Assembly (NCBI GenBank): GCA_008017145.1
Contig: SSGY01000009.1
Span: 1 to 21,450 of the forward strand
Direction: 5' to 3'
DNA from: Neisseriales bacterium
GTDB taxonomy: Bacteria; Pseudomonadota; Gammaproteobacteria; Burkholderiales; UBA11063
Length of the DNA stretch: 21,450 nucleotides
A model generated the notes under the pieces. The model was given only the letters and a program-made list of their open reading frames with translations. It was not told where the DNA came from and did no database searches. This document shows, one piece after another, positions 8,411-15,811 of this stretch. The first letter of the stretch is position 1; every line of letters starts with the position of its first letter. The translations under genes were made by a program, and so were the position numbers.

Positions 8411-9406
8411 ATGATTACTTACAAAACCGCAGGGGTTGATAAAGAAGAAGGCTATAAGAGCGTTGGCTTAATTAAAGATATGGTGAAACGCACTTATTCA
8501 AAAAATGTATTAACCGAACTCGGGAGCTTTGGTGCACTCTATGAGCTTGGTAAATATGATAATCCAGTTTTAGTCTCTGGTACTGACGGAGTTGGAACTA
8601 AACTTAAAATTGCTTTTGAACTCAATAAATATGACACAATTGGGATTGATTGCGTAGCGATGTGCGTTAATGATATCTTGTGCCATGGTGCTAAGCCATT
8701 GTTTTTTTTAGATTATCTAGCATGCGGTAAACTTGATGCTGATGTTGCTGCACAAATTGTTAGCGGTGTAACTGAAGGATGTTTACAGTCTTATGCGGCA
8801 TTGGTTGGTGGTGAAACTGCCGAAATGCCTGGATTTTATCAACCAGGTGAATATGATATTGCTGGTTTTGCGGTTGGTGTGGTTGAAAAATCACAAGTTA
8901 TTACTGGTGACAAAATTCGTGAGGGTGATAGTATTATTGCTTTAAGTTCGAGTGGTTTTCACAGTAATGGCTTTTCTTTAGTTCGTCGTTTAATCACTGA
9001 TTTTAAAGCAGAATTTAATGGTGCTCCGATTGGAGAGCAACTCTTAACACCAACTAAAATTTATGTTAAACCAGTTTTAGCGGTACTAGAAAAACATGCA
9101 GTGAATGGTATGGCACATATTACTGGTGGTGGTTTATATGAAAATGTGCCGCGGATTATTCCTGATGGATTGTGTGCGAGCATTGATACCACTAAAATTG
9201 AATCTTTACCAATTTTTGATTTAGTTGAAAAACTTGGCGTAGCTCGTGAAGAGATGTTTGGTACTTTTAATATGGGCGTAGGATTTATTTTGGTGGTAAA
9301 TCCACAACTTGTTGATGATATTATTAAGGTACTGGCAGAACACGGTGAGAAAGCTCGCGTAATTGGAACGATAACACAAGGTAATGACAAAATATGTCTA
9401 AATTAG
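8411..9406 (+). CDS. purM: Phosphoribosylformylglycinamidine cyclo-ligase (AIR synthetase)
   Basis: PurM closes the imidazole ring, FGAM plus ATP to AIR, directly after PurL. The 331 residues span the whole AIRS family: GVDKEEGY at the N-terminus, the phosphate loop SGTDGVGTKLKIA, DCVAMCVNDIL with FFLDYLACGK, GGETAEMPGFY, the hinge SSSGFHSNGFSLVRR and the C-terminal domain with HITGGGLYENVPR and FNMGVGF. The ATG at 8411 is chosen because AAGGA at 8399-8403 lies at proper spacing and the family begins about here. A longer in-frame reading from 8381 would run back over the purF stop. The start lies 10 bases after purF, and the gene overlaps purN by 13 bases, which suggests translational coupling. 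Confidence 0.97.
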   Translation: MITYKTAGVDKEEGYKSVGLIKDMVKRTYSKNVLTELGSFGALYELGKYDNPVLVSGTDGVGTKLKIAFELNKYDTIGIDCVAMCVNDILCHGAKPLFFLDYLACGKLDADVAAQIVSGVTEGCLQSYAALVGGETAEMPGFYQPGEYDIAGFAVGVVEKSQVITGDKIREGDSIIALSSSGFHSNGFSLVRRLITDFKAEFNGAPIGEQLLTPTKIYVKPVLAVLEKHAVNGMAHITGGGLYENVPRIIPDGLCASIDTTKIESLPIFDLVEKLGVAREEMFGTFNMGVGFILVVNPQLVDDIIKVLAEHGEKARVIGTITQGNDKICLN

Positions 9407-9951
9407 TCGTTCTGGTTTCCGGTGGCGGAACTAATTTACAGGCTATCTTGGATGCATTTCCTAATCAGGTAATTAGTGTGATTGCAGATCGTGACTGTTA
9501 CGCTCTGGTGCGTGCAGCCAATGCAGGGGTTGCGGCACATTTGGTTGATCGCAAGTTATATCGTGATGAGCTATCGGAACGAATTAATGCGTTGATTCCT
9601 GATGATTGCGATCTGATCGTGCTGGCAGGGTTTTTATCAATCTTGGATAGCCAATTAATTCAGCGCTTTAATCACAAAATAATTAATATTCACCCCTCAT
9701 TACTACCACGTCATGGTGGCGCTGGAATGTGGGGAATTAAAGTGCATCAGGCCGCGATTAAATCTGGTGATCAAGAATCGGGTTGCACAGTGCACTATGT
9801 CAGTGAAGAAATCGATGGTGGTGCGATTATTGCTCAGGCTAAAGTTATAATTACGCCGGATGATACCGCTGAGAGTTTGCAGCAAAAAGTATTAGCGCAT
9901 GAACATGAATTACTTGTTGGCGTAATCCGCAAGTTATTAAGTATTAATTGA
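9394..9951 (+). CDS. purN: Phosphoribosylglycinamide (GAR) formyltransferase
   Basis: PurN transfers a formyl group from 10-formyltetrahydrofolate to GAR, giving FGAR, the substrate of PurL. The 185-aa length is normal. It shows the N-terminal glycine loop VSGGGTNLQAIL, the catalytic set Asn98 and His100 (INIHPSLLP) and Asp141 (SEEIDGG), equivalent to N106, H108 and D144 of E. coli, and LAGFLSILD. The start codon lies inside the end of purM (13-base overlap), with AAGGT upstream. It is the last gene of the purCFMN run. purD, purH, purE and purK are not in the window. Confidence 0.97.
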   Translation: MSKLVVLVSGGGTNLQAILDAFPNQVISVIADRDCYALVRAANAGVAAHLVDRKLYRDELSERINALIPDDCDLIVLAGFLSILDSQLIQRFNHKIINIHPSLLPRHGGAGMWGIKVHQAAIKSGDQESGCTVHYVSEEIDGGAIIAQAKVIITPDDTAESLQQKVLAHEHELLVGVIRKLLSIN

Positions 9952-9964
9952 TAAGGTTGATTAT

Positions 9965-10801
9965 TTGTTACAACAAACTTTGCGGAATAATATCACTGCT
10001 ATTTATGGCGAGATAGGTCTTCAGTGGCTGTAAAATTTACCGCAAAACTTAGCTAGATTATCTAAACAATGGGGCTTAATGAGATTAAATCCTGTTGAAA
10101 ATATGACTTTTAATTATGTCACCAGAGCAGTACAAGGAAAGCGAGCTGTTGTTCTTAAACTTAGCTTGGAAACTGATTCGTTGTATCAGGAAATGAGAGC
10201 CTTAAAACATTTTGCTGGTCATGGTGCTGCAGAGGTTATTAATTATGAAGATGGTGCGTTGCTATTAGAATCGGTTCAATCAGGAAAGTCTTTAAAGAAT
10301 ATTAATTATGGTAATTGCACTAAAATTCAAATTTGTTGTGAACTTGCCCAATGCCTTCACAAAGTAAAATTGCCGATAGAGCACTCATTTTCGTCATTTC
10401 ATGCAGGATTGAGCATTCTAGACCGTGAATGGTCTTTACCCGCCTAAGTGTTTAGAGTGTGCTCGTAGTTTAAGAGATAGCTTATTAAGTAATTCATATA
10501 ATGAAAAACTAGTATTATTACTGGTGATTTACATCATGATAATATTTTGACATGTAATGATGGATGGAAGATTATTGATCCCAAAGGGGGTGTCGGCTTT
10601 CCTATTAATGAATATTGGTCGTTTGTAATGAATGTTGAAAAAGATACTCAATATATTGCGCTGTTTTTTGGTTATGATGTTTTGTTTGTCCGTCAATGGT
10701 ATTTTGTCCATGTGATTTTAGCGGCATGTTGGAATTTAGAAAACAATTTATCTGCGGATTTATTTCTTGATTTAGCTGCAAAAACGCATAAATTAATCTA
10801 A
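9965..10801 (+). pseudogene. Broken aminoglycoside (streptomycin-type) phosphotransferase
   Basis: Reading through one stop and two frameshifts restores an APH(6)-like kinase of about 278 residues. The reading starts from a TTG at about 9965. An in-frame TAA at 10031-10033 breaks it (IGLQWL, stop, NLPQNLARLSKQWGL). It is open again from 10034, with VVLKL as the ATP-lysine region. Near 10440 the frame moves by one base, continuing as PKCLECARSLRDSL. Between 10520 and 10523 one base is missing, and the original frame resumes with GDLHHDNIL, the catalytic loop of the APH family, followed by WKIIDPKGG, the metal-binding DPKG motif typical of streptomycin 6-kinases. The missing base would restore HGD. 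Three separate lesions argue against function. The family name rests on GDLHHDN and IDPKG; fructosamine-kinase-like relatives are less likely. Confidence 0.72.
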
Positions 10802-10838
10802 GCGTTTGAGTGATTAACATATTTTATTAGGTGTAGAT

Positions 10839-11153
10839 ATGAAAGAAAATAACCTTGTTGGTAAAGTTCTGGAAGTTGCAACTTTAAATATCATCAGCGG
10901 TAAAGCAGCTGAGTTTGAAGAAAATTTTAAACTAGCACGTCCGCTGGTGGAGTCAATTCCTGGTTATATCAAGCACGATTTAGTCGTTGGCATTGAGAAA
11001 CCTGACCAATATATTTTGTTAATCTGGTGGGAAACTCTTGAAGCTCACATGGTTGGTTTTAGAGAGTCGCAAGAATATCAACAATGGAAAGAGTTATTGC
11101 ATAAATTCTTTGCACCAGATACAACCGTGCTTCATTATAGTAAAAAGCTTTAG
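10839..11153 (+). CDS. ABM-fold (antibiotic biosynthesis monooxygenase-like) small protein
   Basis: A 104-residue protein with the dimeric alpha/beta-barrel ABM pattern: a first strand VATLNIISGKAAEFEENFKL, then VESIPGYIKHDLVVGIE (the PG turn is typical), the strand QYILLIWWETLEAH, and a final helix/strand with FRESQEYQQWKELLHKFF. Family members include YgiN-like quinol monooxygenases and haem-degrading IsdG-like enzymes, but many have no known substrate. I see no residue here that fixes one. AGGTG precedes the ATG. It lies 24 bases before the Dph6-like gene and may be co-transcribed with it. No signal peptide. A cytosolic role is likely. Confidence 0.75.
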   Translation: MKENNLVGKVLEVATLNIISGKAAEFEENFKLARPLVESIPGYIKHDLVVGIEKPDQYILLIWWETLEAHMVGFRESQEYQQWKELLHKFFAPDTTVLHYSKKL

Positions 11154-11177
11154 AGCTTAAATTAAAGAGCTTCAATA

Positions 11178-11831
11178 ATGGAGAACATTGCTATCTCTTG
11201 GAGCGGTGGCAAAGACAGCGCGTTGGCATTACATCTTGCGCTAGCAAGTGGATTAAAGCCACAAGTATTACTCTGCATGGTTGATGAACGTGGCTATTCA
11301 CGCTCTAATGGTGTAAGTACGCAAATTTTGCAGCATCAGGCATCGGCACTTAATTTGCCAATACTATTAAAAGAAAGCTCTTGGAATAGCTATGAGCCTA
11401 ATCTAGTTGAGGTGCTTACTGAGATTGAACATGCATATAATGTAACGCAGTGTGTTTTTGGCGATATTGATGTTGTTGTCCACCGCCAATTTGAAGAATC
11501 AGTTTGTCAGCAATCTGGATTGTCTGCTTACTTGCCATTATGGGGCAAATCTCGGCTTGATGTTAAAAATGAAATTATTCGTCTGGGAATAAAAAGTAAA
11601 CTGTCAGTAGTTAGTAAAAAATACGCTATTGATGAACTATTAGGCGCTGAATACAGCGAATTAGACTTTGCTTGTCTAGAACAACTAGGTGTAGATATTT
11701 GTGGTGAAAATGGTGAATTTCATACGCTGGTTTACGATGCACCATTGTTTAAACAAATGTTAAATATCGAAGCTGGTGAAGTTTATGATTTAGAGCATGT
11801 CTTGCTATGTGATTTTAAAATTAAGACATAA
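11178..11831 (+). CDS. Dph6-like ATP pyrophosphatase (COG2102-type)
   Basis: A 217-residue member of the adenine nucleotide alpha-hydrolase superfamily. The PP-loop SGGKDS is at residues 9-14, right after the N-terminal strand. GDIDVVVHRQFEESVC, YLPLWG (~residues 119-124) and a late GENGEFHTLVYDAPLF match the diphthine-ammonia-ligase-related family. In archaea and eukaryotes the relative Dph6 amidates diphthine on EF-2. Bacteria have no diphthamide, so the bacterial role is unknown, though adenylation of a carboxylate followed by amidation is plausible. It starts 24 bases after the ABM-fold gene. No clear ribosome binding site beyond AGAG at 11165-11168. Confidence 0.82.
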   Translation: MENIAISWSGGKDSALALHLALASGLKPQVLLCMVDERGYSRSNGVSTQILQHQASALNLPILLKESSWNSYEPNLVEVLTEIEHAYNVTQCVFGDIDVVVHRQFEESVCQQSGLSAYLPLWGKSRLDVKNEIIRLGIKSKLSVVSKKYAIDELLGAEYSELDFACLEQLGVDICGENGEFHTLVYDAPLFKQMLNIEAGEVYDLEHVLLCDFKIKT

Positions 11832-11876
11832 GCGGGTCTTGAAAAATTTTGATTAAGAACAAAAGGGTATAAATAG

Positions 11877-12179
11877 TTGAAATCTCTCCAGCAGCAAAAT
11901 TTTAAAGATATCTTAAATAAAATGGCAATGGTTGATGGTTGGAAAATTTTGGAGAGTAGTAATTTATTGGCTTTGAAATCTCCGGCTGCAATCCCATTAG
12001 TTAATTTTGTTTGGGGTGAAGTTAGCGACGACAATCTGGCTCGAGTTAAAGCTTTTTATGGTAATTGTGATTTTTATAGCGAACACCCCAAAAGTAAGCT
12101 TGTAACTGATGTTACCTATCTAAGAGTTGGAGGGAAAAATCATTATCTGTCAGTTGTCTTGGATTTATTCAACAATTAG
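11877..12179 (+). CDS. Unrecognised 100-residue protein, possibly cut short by IS insertion
   Basis: I do not recognise this protein with confidence. It begins at a TTG (11877) with AAGGG about 9 bases upstream. In-frame ATGs at 11922 and 11928 are alternatives. The part LALKSPAAIPLVNFVWGEVSDDNLARVKAFYGN reads like the N-terminal region of some GNAT-superfamily acetyltransferases (seen here as PLVNFVWGE and VKAFYGN), but no acetyl-CoA loop (Q/RxxGxG/A) follows. It ends 15 bases before an IS3 transposase remnant, so the rest of a longer gene may have been lost there. Cytosolic by composition. No membrane segment. Confidence 0.4.
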   Translation: MKSLQQQNFKDILNKMAMVDGWKILESSNLLALKSPAAIPLVNFVWGEVSDDNLARVKAFYGNCDFYSEHPKSKLVTDVTYLRVGGKNHYLSVVLDLFNN

Positions 12180-12194
12180 GTTGTTTCGTATAAG

Positions 12195-12578
12195 TTGAGT
12201 AAATTCAATAATGTGCTATTTGTAATAGATAGCGTAAAATCTGCCTTAGAGCAACTTAACTCAGAATGTATTTTGCATAGTGACCAAGGTCACCAATATA
12301 CATCTAAAGCATATACTTCTCTATTACAACAAGGAGGAGTGATAAAAAGTATGTCCAGGCGTGGGAACTGCCTAGATAATGCATGTATTGAAAGCTTCTT
12401 TGGGCATCTAAAAAGTGAAAGTATTTATATAACTAGAGTAAAAACTTATGAAGAGTTAGCCTGCTTAATTGATGAATATATCTACTTTTATAATAATGAG
12501 CGAATTCAATCAAAACTAAGAAAAATGGCACCGATAGAATATCGACACCATTTTGAATTTAAAACAGGCTTTTTTTAA
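12195..12578 (+). pseudogene. IS3-family transposase (OrfB) C-terminal remnant
   Basis: About 127 codons of an IS3-family (IS150-like) integrase-type transposase survive. Present are HSDQGHQYTS, which holds the second catalytic Asp, and RRGNCLDNACIESFFGHLKSE, which holds the catalytic Glu, followed by YIYFYNNERIQSKLRKMAPIEY. The N-terminal HTH, the first catalytic Asp (DIT/DITY) and OrfA are absent. Upstream sequence belongs to the short unrecognised gene, so the element is 5' truncated and cannot transpose by itself. The formal TTG at 12195 is just the first start-like codon after the break. A terminal repeat follows at 12581-12605. Confidence 0.85.
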
Positions 12579-12580
12579 TC

Positions 12581-12605
12581 TGTCCACTAAATGGGGAGCA
12601 GATCA
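12581..12605. mobile_element. Right terminal inverted repeat of the IS3-family remnant
   Basis: Three bases after the transposase stop lies TGTCCACTAAATGGGGAGCA and then GATCA. On the other strand this reads TGATCTGCTCCCC..., in the style of IS150-group ends. No matching left end is found upstream near 12180, consistent with a decayed copy. Confidence 0.5.
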
Positions 12606-12637
12606 AACACTCTCTTAAAAGATCTAAGAGAGTGTTT
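12605..12637. terminator. Strong hairpin between convergent units, probable two-way terminator
   Basis: AAACACTCTCTTA (12605-12617) pairs perfectly over 13 bp with TAAGAGAGTGTTT (12625-12637), with a 7-nt loop. It lies 16 bases past the stop of the minus-strand thaumatin-domain lipoprotein gene and just after the IS remnant on the + strand. The A/T end of the stem supplies TTTT on the + side and TTT on the minus side. Confidence 0.65.
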
Positions 12638-12653
12638 TAAGCTGGTACGTTAT

Positions 12654-15600
12654 CTAATGAATTTCTTTTCCTTCAGGACAAAGTTCAATTGTAATGCCAT
12701 CATTTGGAGTCGGGTTTGACGTATTAGTTTGATGTAATACAAAATTTGTGAATGTTGATGCCTGATCGTCATATTGATATGAGTAGCACGTTGGACAAGC
12801 TTGCTTGATCCATTTTACACCTGGTAAAACATAATTAACCCATGCTGGATTAGATGAACCACATTGCTCAGCAGGTGCGGTAATACCAGTCCAATTTGTA
12901 CAACCTGCTGTATCAGCATCAGGTGTGGCTCCCCCATATCCAGTATTAGGTCCACCTGCCGCTGGATTATACAGGGCAGACATTGACCAGTTAGAACCAG
13001 AATATGTTACATTAAAAGGCAATGGAATATTACTATTACTATTAGATATAGCTGTCAATGATGCTAAAGTTAAGTAGCCAATTCGTTTACCACATATCAA
13101 AGAGTAAGAAACATTTAGACCAGGAACAAAATTTTGATTTATTGTCCACGGACTGTACCCACATACCTGACCTGTTGGGCATGTTGGATTTTGTTGTGAA
13201 CAATTTGAAGTTGTATCTGTCGCATTAGGTGGAATTACATAATTAAACAGAACGGTACTCTCTTGCGGCCATCCTGCGGCTATTGCATCCGCCAAGTTAG
13301 CATCCCATGTTGCTGCAGGAAGGGCATACTGGGTACCAGGTTGGGCTAGCGTTCCACCTGGGATCCCATTCTGATATCCACTTGTATTATTTGTTAATGG
13401 TTCATAAGGAGTTGGAGTCATGCTTGCAGGCTGCATCAATCCTTGAATATTTTGAATATCACTACTTGTTGGTCCATTGCCTAAGAATGTAACCTCATAC
13501 CCTGTGAATGGATTGGTAGGGGATCTACCAAAAGGGCAAGATTCATTTGCTGAACTAACGACAGGGTTTCCAGTACAATCTCCATATATGTAGTAACCTG
13601 ATTCTATTCTACGATTAGTTAAGGCTCCATTCCACACACTCCCAACTTTATCCATACCTTGTCCTGCAGGTATTTCAAAGGTTAAATATTGACCAGTTGA
13701 TATTTTGTATGGATTGTTCGTATTGAATTTATTTATTGGTATTGGATTTGACCATTGACAGCTGCCAGCATTCATACTCGAACCATTTGGGCAATTTGAT
13801 GTGTTTTGATTAGCAGCCCCTGCAATTTCTGGGTATGAATCGTAAGAACATGAATTAATTACCTTAATTGTACGCGCCACTGGTATTATATTTCTAACTG
13901 TAGCAGTAAAAGCTGCAGGCAATATGGTCTCATCACCACCTGTTGCACTTGCTTGAAATGAAGCCGATGCCCCAATTGTTTGGTTAGGGGCCAATAATTG
14001 GTTAACTACTTTCATATAGCAAACAGGGCTCTCACTACTCATAATACAGGAAGCAACATCATAATAATAAGCAAAAGAAAATGCTGGATTAACCCCTGTA
14101 CCCGGCAGCGTTACTGTAATTGGCGTCAAATCTCCATTTATTAATCTTAGGGTAGCTACTATCTGCCCTCTAGACGAATCAGTAGAAGCGGGTAAACCCA
14201 TGCTTGACTGGTCAAATACTAACTGGGCTTGTAAATTTTTATTTGTCACGGTTACTTGAGCAGCTGCACTTTGGTAACCACTTACATTCGTACTGATTAT
14301 GCTGTTTCCAGCCGTAACTCCCCTTACTGTAATATCGCAAGATTTTTGTTCTGTTGATAATGTACAGGTGTTTGGCGTTACTGTCACACTACCATTATTA
14401 ACCGTAATTGGAACAGTTAAGTTATGAACATTAGAACTATTCTCTAGAAACAACTTCATAGGATATGTACTATTTGTCTTGACCGTTATGTTTGAAGGAA
14501 CAAAAATTAAATTTCCTTTTACAACCACTGAACTAGGTAATATTGTCACCTGATTGGTTACACTATCATAACCAGATGCAGATGCTGTTATGGTACTTTT
14601 TCCTATGGCACGTCCAGTAATTCTGATTATACATACGTTGTGTGGAAATTTACTATCAAAAACACACGTTGTTGGCGATACACTAATGTTATTATTGCTA
14701 CTAGTAATACTAACTGGTAAATTTCTAACTCCTTGTCCTCCATCATAGTAGAGTTTTACATCAGTAGTATCACCAAATACAACTGATTCACTGCTACTAC
14801 CAAAAGACAAATGACCTTTTACTACAGTATTTGATACATTAAATATCATCCCAGCTTGTTTATACCCATTAGCAGAAGCTGTAACTGTGTCTGTACCAAT
14901 AGTTTTTCCTGTAACTAACAGTATACATTTTGGACGCAGGCTAGATAAAACACATGTATTTGCTTGACTGATGGCTACATTAGAATTTTCTTCTGAAAGA
15001 TTTACTGTAAAAGACGAAACACCTGAACTTCCAACTAAGTTGACAGTTGCCTCTTCAGTTTCTCCAGGACTTAATTGCGAATTTACTGCTGATATAACTA
15101 TATTTCCAGGCTGAGATTCATTAGTTACATTTACTGTATTTGTTGCTCTTAGATTATATTCAGCAGATGTTGCGATGATTTGTGCATTACCTAAACTAAT
15201 ACCATTAATCGTTACTTCGCAAACTTTTTCACTACTGTTAAACGTACAAGACTTTTGTTCCAGTCGAGCTATATTTGAATCAGAACTAGCTAAATTTACC
15301 GTCAAATTATTAATATTAGACCCAGATAGGAGTTTTAGCATAACTTTAGTGTCCTGCCCGATAGTAACAGACTCTGCGCTTGGTTCAAATGTCAATCCGG
15401 TTATTACATTATTTTGGGTAACCGCTAAAGATGTACTTGCTGATACAGCGGTAGAAGAAACTGCGGTGATTATTGCGTTACCTGTATTATTCCCTCTAAC
15501 TTTCACTTCACATGAGTTATTAAATCCACTTTCATCTCTCAACGTGCAAACACTATTAATCACAGTTGCAATCTCTGGATTAGATGATTGTAAGTAGACA

Positions 15601-15788
15601 GTAGTATTACTTGCAGCAGTTGATTTACTTAAAGTTAATTTTAGCTCAGTTGTAGAGTTTTGCGATACTTTATATTGTGAATCTTGAAAAGATAAGACTC
15701 CGTTGTTAGCAGCGCTACCACTTCCGTTACCTCCACTACAGGAAGTAATTGCAATCGCTAATAGACCAATATGAATAAGCCTTTTCAT
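12654..15788 (-). CDS. Large lipoprotein with six Ig-like repeats and a C-terminal thaumatin-like domain
   Basis: A 1044-residue predicted lipoprotein. The signal peptide MKRLIHIGLLAIAITSC ends in a lipobox with acylated Cys17, followed by a flexible Gly/Ser linker. Residues ~31-634 hold six degenerate ~95-residue units (starts near 31, 129, 228, 324, 424, 519). Each has an LxF/LxL strand, a late Cys-x(7-13)-Cys pair, then (I/V)xGxxxGxxxIxAxxxxY, as in bacterial Ig-like folds of the BID_2 kind. Residues ~637-1038 look thaumatin-like: TIKVINSCSYDSYPE at the start, FEIPAGQGMDKVGSVWNG, YGDCTG, FGRSP, MQPASMTP, and near the end CPTCYSYQYDDQASTFT (998-1014) and ELCP (1035-1038), matching CPxAYSYxxDDxTSTFTC and FCP of plant thaumatin-like proteins. 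These often bind or cut beta-1,3-glucan. It is probably displayed on the outer membrane. AAAAGGAGT precedes the ATG. Last gene of a three-gene operon. Confidence 0.85.
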   Translation of the reverse strand: MKRLIHIGLLAIAITSCSGGNGSGSAANNGVLSFQDSQYKVSQNSTTELKLTLSKSTAASNTTVYLQSSNPEIATVINSVCTLRDESGFNNSCEVKVRGNNTGNAIITAVSSTAVSASTSLAVTQNNVITGLTFEPSAESVTIGQDTKVMLKLLSGSNINNLTVNLASSDSNIARLEQKSCTFNSSEKVCEVTINGISLGNAQIIATSAEYNLRATNTVNVTNESQPGNIVISAVNSQLSPGETEEATVNLVGSSGVSSFTVNLSEENSNVAISQANTCVLSSLRPKCILLVTGKTIGTDTVTASANGYKQAGMIFNVSNTVVKGHLSFGSSSESVVFGDTTDVKLYYDGGQGVRNLPVSITSSNNNISVSPTTCVFDSKFPHNVCIIRITGRAIGKSTITASASGYDSVTNQVTILPSSVVVKGNLIFVPSNITVKTNSTYPMKLFLENSSNVHNLTVPITVNNGSVTVTPNTCTLSTEQKSCDITVRGVTAGNSIISTNVSGYQSAAAQVTVTNKNLQAQLVFDQSSMGLPASTDSSRGQIVATLRLINGDLTPITVTLPGTGVNPAFSFAYYYDVASCIMSSESPVCYMKVVNQLLAPNQTIGASASFQASATGGDETILPAAFTATVRNIIPVARTIKVINSCSYDSYPEIAGAANQNTSNCPNGSSMNAGSCQWSNPIPINKFNTNNPYKISTGQYLTFEIPAGQGMDKVGSVWNGALTNRRIESGYYIYGDCTGNPVVSSANESCPFGRSPTNPFTGYEVTFLGNGPTSSDIQNIQGLMQPASMTPTPYEPLTNNTSGYQNGIPGGTLAQPGTQYALPAATWDANLADAIAAGWPQESTVLFNYVIPPNATDTTSNCSQQNPTCPTGQVCGYSPWTINQNFVPGLNVSYSLICGKRIGYLTLASLTAISNSNSNIPLPFNVTYSGSNWSMSALYNPAAGGPNTGYGGATPDADTAGCTNWTGITAPAEQCGSSNPAWVNYVLPGVKWIKQACPTCYSYQYDDQASTFTNFVLHQTNTSNPTPNDGITIELCPEGKEIH

Positions 15789-15811
15789 AGTAACTCCTTT
15801 TAACTTAAAGA

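Noticed and set aside
10529..10820. Two minus-strand open frames opposite the kinase pseudogene
   Set aside because: The + strand carries clear kinase motifs (GDLHHDN, IDPKG) there, and the minus frames have no domain or start signal.
12605..12637. Hairpin as an IS terminal repeat or attachment site
   Set aside because: It starts where the IS end stops and has a perfect stem with T-rich ends between convergent units, which fits a terminator better.
13307..15597. Open frames on the + strand (13307-13492 and 15175-15597) inside the large lipoprotein gene
   Set aside because: They are antisense shadows of a clear minus-strand protein, with no ribosome binding site or recognisable domain.
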